Positions 19,201 to 26,448 of a stretch of 26,448 nucleotides of DNA are shown one piece after another. Position 1 is the stretch's first letter. The number at the start of each line of letters is the position of its first letter. Below the pieces are notes generated by a model that did not search any database, was not told the origin of the DNA, and saw nothing but the letters and a program-made list of their open reading frames with translations. Both the position numbers and the translations under genes were made by a program. The DNA is taken from assembly GCA_003427395.1 (NCBI GenBank), contig BFEA01000414.1, positions 1,254,827 through 1,281,274 of the forward strand, in the 5' to 3' direction. Source of the DNA: Chara braunii. Its lineage: Eukaryota > Streptophyta > Charophyceae > Charales > Characeae.

Positions 19201-19436
19201 AAGAACCCAACAAGTTATTGAACTTTTTTTCTGGGGTCTACCATTCATCATACTCGTGCTGGTGAGGGTATGGTCCAAATTTCATGTGGTTGATTAGAGG
19301 AGGATCCTAGGAGATTTGGAGTACCAATTCCAATTCTTTGAAGAAAAAAAAACAAAAACGTGTACAGAACCCTTTGTGTGTTTGCTGTGGTTTTGGCAAA
19401 TGCCCCAATGATTATGGTGCCAATCTTCAAGTACTG

Positions 19437-19610
19437 TTTTTTTTTTTTTTGGGGGGGGGAGAAAGCCCTTTTGCAAGCCCACCATCCCCGCAGTGGTGAG
19501 AGAAACGCCAGGATTGAGGGCTTGGCTGTCGGTCTGCTCCATCTATTGGTGGGGAGCAACACCAGCTGGAAGCGGGGTCCAGCATCCCTTGAATACAACA
19601 TTGTAATCCA
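19437..19610 (-). mobile_element. Short retroposon, copy 5
   Basis: On the minus strand: the 5' part ATGTTGTATTCAAGGGATGC, the head (complement of 19536-19588), a long hairpin with CAAGCCC/GGGCTTG ends and loop TTTCTCTCACC, then a tail of 9 C followed by 14 A (plus-strand T 19437-19450, G 19451-19459). No clear target duplication. Confidence 0.85.
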
Positions 19611-19699
19611 AAGTAACCACTTCCATGGGTGCGAGGGGCTGTGGCCTTACTCTGTGGGCACTGTTTTCACATGGGTGTGAGGGGCTGAAAGAAGAGTGA

Positions 19700-20083
19700 G
19701 GGCCTAGTTGCACTACTCACCATCCATTACATTTTGTGGCGGATCCGTGGAGAGTTCAAAATTTGAGAATCGTGTCGAACTCGAGGCCTGGTTGCACGTA
19801 CTCGCCACGAGATTTCTTCTACAGAAACGTTAAAAAAAATTGTCTCCCCAATGTAGACTCGTGAAGCCCTGCACTCTCCAGAAAGCTGTTTTGTGGCGAG
19901 GTCCGAAGACCACCCTCCACAAACCACCTTGAACAGGCGGGGAAACTGAATTCACTCTCCACAAGTTGTGTCGACGGTGTGGCGAGCCGTCTGACACAGT
20001 TTGCATTTGCCAAGTTTGGCGAGTAAGTGCAACCAGGCGCCAACTCGCCAAACTTGGCCTATGGCGGTAGTGCAACTAGGCCC
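19700..20083. mobile_element. Tourist/Harbinger-like MITE with a nested related inverted repeat
   Basis: The outer terminal repeats are perfect: GGGCCTAGTTGCACTAC (19700-19716) and GTAGTGCAACTAGGCCC (20067-20083), flanked by TGA on both sides (19697-19699, 20084-20086), a 3-bp target duplication as in PIF/Harbinger elements. A second, related pair lies inside: GCCTGGTTGCACGTACTCGC (19786) and GCGAGTAAGTGCAACCAGGC (20019). A third inverted pair, GCCAAGTTTGGCGAGT / ACTCGCCAAACTTGGC, is at 20009-20024 and 20043-20058. No transposase. Total 384 bp. Confidence 0.85.
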
Positions 20084-20086
20084 TGA

Positions 20087-20670
20087 GAATGAGAAGTCAT
20101 GTTGGAAAGAACGGGTACCTCCATGTGTTACACACAGTACGGACCCAAGTGGCCAAAAAAATTGTGTCCTTTGGGATGGGCCAAAAGGTCGCTTTTTTTC
20201 CCCAGTGATCATTGTATGCACATTATGTCCTCCACGAGAGTAAAGCCTCACATTTTGTGCAACTTCTTTTTTTTTTTTGGGTAAGACTTCGCATACTTCT
20301 TGAATGACGAATGACTCTTCTTTTGGTGCTATCTGCCTCCGAACTTCTCGCCCAGAAAAAGGTTCACGCACAAGACTACCCCTTTCTCTCGAATTTCCTT
20401 CCTTTTTTTTTTTTTTTTTTTTAACCACCACTACCTTTTCCCACGTGGGCTGCTGTCAGGCCCCAGAATCCTCAGGAGGTGGAAACGGAACGATGGCCGC
20501 CGATGAGATTTATCAATGGTAGCCATCGTCAGGCCCAGCCTCTGATATGTTTTTCTAATTTTTTTTAGAAGGATATTTTCCCGTTTCCCCAACAGAAGTA
20601 TGGTTTGGTGTTGTCTCCTCAGCTGAAGCAGATAATGGCTTCGGTATCTTCACATGTTCCATCAAATGGT
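20087..20670. other. No gene; T-rich tracts
   Basis: T tracts at about 20268-20277 and 20402-20422. Translated frames have no recognisable motif. Confidence 0.4.
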
Positions 20671-20671
<1 letters not shown>

Positions 20672-20712
<41 letters not shown>

Positions 20713-20797
20713 CCACTTCGGCGCAGGCGAGACACTTGACGAGGAGGCTCCATCTATTGGTGGGGAGCAACACCTGCTGGAAAGTGGGTCCAGCGTC
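20672..20797 (-). mobile_element. Short retroposon, copy 6
   Basis: The head is on the minus strand (complement of 20747-20797, GCTCCATCTATTGGTGGGGA on plus), with a short variable 3' part and a 41-base A tail (plus-strand T 20672-20712). The variable part is shorter than in the copies at 19437 and 21361 and its pairing is weak. Confidence 0.8.
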
Positions 20798-20819
20798 TTG
20801 GTTGATATTCGACGGGCAG

Positions 20820-21285
20820 CATTGATTGCCGTCGCAAGAGGGGATTGACTCCCCGTCAGACCTCAGGGATGGACCCACAATCACATTTACAACATCTACC
20901 CACTATCAGATGAGTAGGTATTAAGCGCCATCCTCAGGTCTAGTGAAGTTGAAGGGGGGCAAACCTAATTCGCATTGAGTGACCACGGAGAAGGAAGGGC
21001 AATGAAACTAGTGCCTGAGAATGGATACCTTACAAAGCCCTCATGTCTCCCTCCCAAAATTAAGACTCCGCCCCACCCCGCCCCCGCCACGTGGCGAAAT
21101 TCCAGATACTTTTACGAAAAGGAGAGGCAGCCGTACCGTAAGAGTCCCTCAGACCAAATCACTGTGGACAAACTCAACGCAGGGCAATCAGCTCTATCAG
21201 ATCTGTAATCAGATCAGTTGAAATCTAGTCAAATGAGAACAAAACAAATCAAACCAAATCAAGTCAAACACGTTAATTGTAATCT
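20820..21285. other. No recognised gene
   Basis: Two overlapping plus-strand frames (20975-21221) lack recognisable motifs. The stretch 21225-21270 is a loose AAATCAA repeat. Confidence 0.4.
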
Positions 21286-21360
21286 TATGTATTCCTTTTT
21301 TAATTTTTTAATTTAATTTAATTTTATTTATTTATTATTATTAATTTTTTTAACAAACAA

Positions 21361-21500
21361 AGCCCCGTTGTGCAAGGCCTCTATCCCGGTGGTGGTAAGA
21401 GAACCACCGGAATTGAGGCTTTGCCAGTCGGGCTGCTCCATCTATTGGTGGGGAGCATCACCTGCTGGAAACCGGGTCCAGCGTCCCTTAGATACATCAT
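21361..21500 (-). mobile_element. Short retroposon, copy 7
   Basis: Minus strand: 5' part ATGATGTATCTAAGGGACGC, head (complement of 21434-21487), then a strong hairpin GGTGGT/ACCACC around TCTCTT (plus-strand 21391-21408), enclosed by a second stem CAAGGCCTC/GAGGCTTTG (8 of 9 pairs). The tail merges into the AT/T-rich stretch at 21296-21355. Confidence 0.85.
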
Positions 21501-21657
21501 TCCAGTGGTACCTTTTGTTGGGACTGTGGCCTGATTTTTTCCTAGCCTAGAGCACTGGCTTTCCCTCGGGGCTGCATCAAACACCCTTCCTACTTCTAGA
21601 GCTTCTTTTCCCTGCTGATCCGTTCCCTCCCTGGAAATTGCCAACTGTATTCCTATA

Positions 21658-21732
21658 AGGGACCGGTTCCCAGCACGTGCTGCTCCCCACGCATAGACTG
21701 AAGCCTTTTCACTTAATATATATAAAAAAAAA
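21658..21732 (+). mobile_element. Short retroposon, copy 8 (5'-shortened), abutting the LINE
   Basis: CCGGTTCCCAGCACGTGCTG followed by CTCCCCACGCATAG matches the copy-1 subtype. A short 3' part and an A-rich tail (about 21724-21732) run straight into LINE coding sequence at 21733. Confidence 0.65.
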
Positions 21733-24700
21733 GGGAAACTTGACCTCTTTGACTCATTCAGAAGGCTCAATCCAACAGCCAAGTCTTTTTCGTGCTTCAG
21801 GAAAAACCAAGCAAACAAAAACACTACATCCAGAATTGACCTTATATTAGTATCATAGGAATTGCAAGGCGCTCTTCAGTTTGCTAATATCTTACCACTC
21901 AGCTTTTTCCCTGGTTTGGACCACTCATTGGCATTAGCAGTTTTTTCTTTTCACAAGAAACCGGACCAAGGCAGGGGATATTACAAATTGAACACATCCC
22001 CCCTCAAGGATCTTAATTTCACAAAATACCTTGAAGATGTATGGCAATTCTGGAGGGAACAAAGACTCCTATTTAACAATGACATAGAATGGTTCAATAA
22101 CGGTCTGGTTTTCCTAGGCCGTAAATGTAATGAATATTCCAAAGCTCTGGCTAACCTAAGACATCAATAAGAAATAAAATTACATTAAAAAATTCAAGTC
22201 TTACAAAAAAAGGAAACTAATTCATTATCCCCAGAGGATTTAGAATCCCTGGCTGTGGAGAACAGAGAATTGGATGATCAAGTTCAAAGAATACAGATGG
22301 AAAGGTGTCAGGATCAGAGGAAAACTTAACAAACATCAAATGGAAGGAGCCATGGACGCGAGACTCTTCTCTATGGCCAGAGCGAGAGTAGGCAGAACTA
22401 CAATCGAAACATTGTCAGATCCTTTTGACACAAACGCACCACTAGTCACCTCCACAGCGGCCACCACCAGGATAACCATGGATTTTTATAAAGATTTGTT
22501 CACCTCCCATAATACTACCACCTCCAAACCCCAGAGATCTACAGAGATATATGAATTTCTTCTCCCACTGAAGAAGACTATCACAAATTTCAAGAGTGGC
22601 CACTATCTAAGGAAGAAATCTGAAAGGCTTTAATTTTGATGGAGGAAGAAAAAACACCAGGAATAGATGGTCTCCCCAAATAATTTTGGGAATCCACGTG
22701 GGATCACCTTCCTCAAGATCTTATGAATTTTTATCAAGCGGTTTGGATGACCGGGGACATGGGTAAGATTGTAAATTAAGGGGTCCTAACTCTATTATAT
22801 AAAAAGGGAGACAAATCTAATATTAGAAATTACAAACCTATCACCTTACTCACGGTCGTGTATAAACTTGTAGCCAAAATACTAATAGATAGAATGATAA
22901 ATGTCATAGCAGACATTATTCACCCGACACAAACAGGGTTTATTACAGGATGTAATATCCAAGACAATTTCCCTCTTATAAACGAACTTTTAAGAAGCAT
23001 ACGTCAGTCCAAACACAATGCAGCCTTCATCTTTATTGACTTTGAGAAAGCATATGACCATGTAGATTGTTTTTTTTTTTGACAAATGCCTTGAAAAACT
23101 GAACTTTGGTCTCAATTTCAGGAGATGGATAAAAATCCTATACAAAAAAACATCTACTAGAATCACTATAAATGGCAATATCGCTCCCTCATTTAACTTA
23201 CAAAGATCGGTCAGACAAGGTGATCCTCTGACTCCCTTTTTGTTCATCATAATTATGGAAGCCCTAGCTGTCAATCTCAGTAAACACAAGGACATAAAGA
23301 AAATACAGATCTCATCTATTCCAGAAGAAACAATTTCTATCTGTTCCCTGTTTGCGGATGACCTCTCATTAATGGTGGACGCAACCATAAAGAATATGAA
23401 AGCAATTAAAGCAATGTTAAATAAATTTAGTGAATTATCTTATATGAAGGTCAATTGGGGAGATAAAACCCTGGGATGGTGGATTCATCATCAAGGAGTT
23501 AGACCACAAGAAACCCCTCGTATTAAATTAATCCCTAAAAAAACACCAATCAGAATCATTGACATCTCTCTATCAGCAGAAGGGAAACCAACGACTAACG
23601 ATAAAAGTATTATGCAAAGTGTCAATTCCAAATTTGAACTATGGAAAAACAAACCTACTTCTATTATGGGTCGCTCTCCTGTGATCAACAACGTAATCCT
23701 GGCCTCAACCTGATACAACTCGGCAATATGAACATTGGATGAACCATCAACTAAATCTCTCCAACAACTGCTCAGAGCCTTCCTATGGAGAGGCAACCAT
23801 GACTACAAGAATATCATTAGCAGAGTGGTCTGGACTTTCATCATACAACCCAAGGCAAAGGGGGGGTTGGGAATTATCGATCCCTCCACTCAAACAATGA
23901 CTCTATCCATGCAATGGATTAAGAGGCTTTTTTTAAATCCACAAACATCTTGGAGTGCCATGGCATGGGAGCAAATAAGAAGACTAGCACCCCCCATTGG
24001 GAATGCGGTAGATCCAACAATGTGGCTAGAAAACCGGGCATGGTCAATCCCAAGGAGTACGCAAAGAAACCATACCGCCCAAGAACTTACGGATAAGGAA
24101 GCGGCAAGACAGGACATCAGTAAAGACCCATTCTGGATAAAAATCCTCAAGACCTGGAGAAAAATTCCCTTGCCTGACAAACAACCCCGATAGCCATTTT
24201 TCAACAATGAGTGGATCAGGGACTCCCAAGGCTATACTCTACACTGCATTGAGAACCCTTGGAAGGGTTGGATAAAAAAAAGTATAATAAGAATCAAAGA
24301 CATTTGGGACGAAACAACTAGCGACTGGGTTCTCCTTGAAATCCTGCACACTAGGCTTAAATATTGTCATCACGTGAATGAAAGTCTAGACAGGATTGTG
24401 GACTTAATCCCTCTAGACTGGATTCGAATCCTCAAAAAAGGAAAGTCGTTGCAGGAAAGCGACTGAGTGGGTATAAGGAACAAACCTCATATAGTGGAAA
24501 CCATCCTTACCCCCCCCGCCCAGGATTCATTAGCGCTCATATGTTTATTTCTCAAAGGAGGATAATTCAGTAACCCATCTCCCTGAAAAAAGACCAAAGT
24601 TTTAGAATAAGGGTACTTCAAAAAGATTCTTCATCATGGCTGACCTTTAGACCAGCGTTCGACATCTCGGATCTCCCATTAGACCCAGCAGGCTGGACAT

Positions 24701-25673
24701 GAAATGCAAACAACAAGAAAGGGAGAAATCTCACTCGATCTCTGCACTCCCTATCAGCCAAATCGACCTATTGGATGTTCAGACCTGCAATTAACCTCAA
24801 AGACAAAGTTGAACGAGATGGATGCAACAGTTAAATCTACGTAAGGAAGACCTGAGACTAGTTCCCTGGTTCAAAGAGGTAAAATCAAAGCCATCCAAGA
24901 TTGCCTCGCTGCAGTGGCAAATAAAACATTGTTGCCTCCCCACTAACGATTGGTTGATCAGCAGGTCCTCTCTGGAAAAGAAGGGGTTGGCAGAACCTTG
25001 GTGTAAACTCTGTAAATCAGCCTGCCCTAGTAGGAAGATCCTAGAGACTATAAAACATATTTTTCTAGCATGCCCAGACTCCATTTGGTTATGGAGATGG
25101 TGGGACTGCATCTGGGGACAGCTGGAAACATCTCAACCTTGGCCCTGGGGCTGGAAAATAATTCTGCTAGAAGTCTGGTCCTCGGATCAAATAGACAATT
25201 TTACTCAGAACCTATTCACACTGGGAAGAAGAGCAATTATCTGGGCAATCTGGCAAAGAAGATGCACCAACGAATGAGAAAGGGTTAGACTTGATGACCC
25301 AGAGTTTACTGACAACATCAAACAACAAGTGCAAAACGACATCCTGGTGCAGTGGGAAAAGCTAAAAGACAAATTACAACACAACTCCTCAAAAGCAGAC
25401 ATCCTTAAAGCAATCAAATCTTTCAGCAGTGACTGGCTCGGGGGAGACGAAGGGGAAAAGATTGGAAGGATAGAATGGAAAGGAGAGACAGGAGACGAGG
25501 GGCAAAAAATAAATAGGAATTACAAACTGTTATTCAATAACTGGTCTGAGGTAGATCCCTCCATTCCCCTTCGTTCTATGCTAGACTTCCCAAACCCCTT
25601 CCCCCCATCTCCCAATGCTGTTGTCCCATTGTCATGGCATGGCCTGAAGGCCTATGAAGAATCAGATTCTTGA
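21733..25673 (+). pseudogene. Degenerate 5'-truncated LINE ORF2: endonuclease end, reverse transcriptase, zinc-binding domain
   Basis: Non-LTR retrotransposon replication protein, inactive here. In order: C-terminal part of the APE endonuclease (SRIDLILVS at about 21829; GLDHSLALAVF at about 21918, with the Asp-His active-site pair), a linker (GYYKLNTS), RT with motif TLLYKKGDKSNIRNYKPITL (22788), motif A FIDFEKAYD (about 23029), motif B SVRQGDPLTPFLF (about 23210) and the intact catalytic FADDLSLMV (about 23352), a thumb/connection region, then the zf-RVT Cys/His segment WCKLC...HIFLAC (25000-25070). The first two thirds of the endonuclease are missing. Breaks: in-frame stops at 21856, 22168, about 22678 and 22778, frame shifts near 22300, 22600 and 23075 (a T-run), and many stops at 24190-24800. 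The upstream ORF1 is absent. Confidence 0.92.
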
Positions 25674-25925
25674 AGTAGCACTTTGCAAGTAAGAGTTAGG
25701 CACTGTACTGAGCTAGGATTAAAAGAATTCTCATATGGCGCCCTACTTTGGGTGAAGAGGTTCAAGCCTGAACTCTGTCAGCATTATCAGAATTTTTATT
25801 ATGAAATGGGACGCTAGACCTGTTTTCCAGCAGGTGCAGCTCCCCACCAATAGATGGAGCGACCAAAGGAAATCATAGTAGGGAGGGATGCTCTTATCAC
25901 CCTACCTNCCATGGTTTCAATGAGT
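25674..25925 (+). mobile_element. LINE 3' flank containing short retroposon copy 9
   Basis: About 134 bp after the LINE stop, the head begins at 25808 (GGGACGCTAGACCTGTTTTC) and runs through GATGGAGC at 25860. A hairpin GTAGGG/CCCTAC (25878-25883 / 25900-25905) follows, with loop-side GATGCTCTTATCA, then T and A-rich simple sequence to about 25966. One ambiguous base (N) is at 25908. It may be the LINE's own 3' end or a separate insertion. Confidence 0.75.
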
Positions 25926-26054
25926 CTTTTTTTTTTTTCAAAGAAAAAAAAAGAAAAAAAAAAAGAAGGTAGTGGTGGCTTAAAGGCGACGTCCTTGAGA
26001 AATCATCATCAAGCTGACCGGCTTGCGGTAATTCATAATGATTTGTTTTGGTCT

Positions 26055-26128
26055 GATTGTATCTGGATTCGAACTTTGGCCTGTATTTCCACAGTGTGCG
26101 GGTGTGCCAACTGAGCTAGGCTCGTTGG
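26055..26128 (-). mobile_element. tRNA-derived SINE head (degenerate tRNA-like)
   Basis: On the minus strand CCTAGCTCAGTTGG (a good pol III A box, plus 26107-26120) is followed 33 bases on by AGTTCGAATCC (a good B box, plus 26065-26075). Between them is a small stem CTGT/ACAG in the anticodon-arm position. No acceptor stem closes it: the 5' side has no partner after the B box, and the anticodon loop lacks the usual form. So it is a tRNA-like promoter of a SINE or a tRNA relic rather than a working tRNA gene. Confidence 0.55.
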
Positions 26129-26145
26129 TCAATTTCCCTTTCCTC

Positions 26146-26285
26146 TTTTTTTTTTTTGGGGGGGGGGAAATTGCATCTGTATGAGAATACCCATCTATAC
26201 CCAGTCCCAGTGCCAACTTGCAATTATATCCGGAAAACTGCCCGTGAAATTATTTGCATGCCCAGGACTGAGGTGGGCCCAGGTT
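26146..26285 (-). mobile_element. Retroposon 3' end with C10-A12 tail, minus strand
   Basis: The plus strand has 12 T (26146-26157) followed by 10 G (26158-26167). Read on minus, this is unknown sequence ending in CCCCCCCCCC then AAAAAAAAAAAA. The body lies to the right and is not recognised. Confidence 0.4.
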
Positions 26286-26448
26286 GGTACCACAAAATTG
26301 CAGTGATAACCAACTACCGAAATGCACAAATTATGGACATATACACTACTACCGGATGCCTGACATGATGCTCATACCCAGCAGATGCCGGGCCACAAGG
26401 GGCCACAAGGGTCCACATGGTGGGCATGAGCATAATTTTGTGGTTGCC
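26286..26448. repeat. Inverted repeat reaching the window end
   Basis: ACCACAAAATT (about 26290) is complemented by AATTTTGTGGT (about 26433), and ATGCTCATACCCAGC (about 26369) by a close match of GGTGGGCATGAGCAT (about 26420). A GGCCACAAGG direct duplication lies between. It may be a small TIR element, possibly complete to within a few bases of the window edge. Confidence 0.5.

Overview
The window reads as eukaryotic nuclear DNA that is almost entirely repeats and decayed mobile elements. I find no intact host gene. The best clue to the organism is a degraded non-LTR retrotransposon (21.7-25.7 kb) whose C-terminus carries the Cys/His zinc-binding (zf-RVT-type) domain common in green-plant LINEs, so a plant or streptophyte alga with a large repeat-rich genome is my guess; the species cannot be fixed from sequence alone. 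The assembly is short-read style: a 20-N gap lies inside an AT microsatellite, and a complete 38-bp Tn5/Nextera junction adapter is left in the sequence at 18689-18726, so sequence left and right of that point may not be adjacent in the genome.

Region 1 (about 0.7-14.85 kb) is one giant, diverged inverted repeat centred near 7.3 kb. The same ordered blocks run outward on both sides: a 179-bp tandem repeat (5.2-5.9 kb / 8.8-9.1 kb), a conserved GC-rich block (3.84-4.1 / 10.4-10.68 kb), an array of small hairpins with a shared loop but different stems (2.74-3.57 / 10.9-11.65 kb), a ~122-bp tandem repeat (2.15-2.5 / 12.0-12.55 kb), a 19-bp palindrome with 15-bp minirepeats (1.8 / 12.8 kb), and a terminal block (0.75-1.4 / 14.2-14.84 kb). 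No transposase or other protein is visible, so it resembles a very large non-autonomous foldback-like element or an ancient inverted duplication. Just outside both arms lies a ~330-bp block present in the SAME orientation at each end. The right arm has gained AT microsatellites, a ~760-bp DNA transposon (13422-14180) and a snap-back palindrome (11.66-11.93 kb).

Region 2 (15.2-17.9 kb) holds unrecognised, interrupted open frames, including a 133-codon helical-looking ORF and an Asn-rich frame with two TAA codons, followed by a 115-bp tandem repeat.

Region 3 (17.9-26.4 kb, plus one copy near position 87) is a field of short retroposons: nine copies of a ~53-bp conserved head followed by a variable hairpin and an A-rich tail, one with a perfect 18-bp target-site duplication. 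Among them are a nested pair of small TIR elements (19700-20083), the broken LINE, and a tRNA-derived SINE head on the minus strand near 26.1 kb. The LINE may be the machinery that moved the short retroposons, since a copy of their head lies about 135 bp past its last coding exon, but that is inference.
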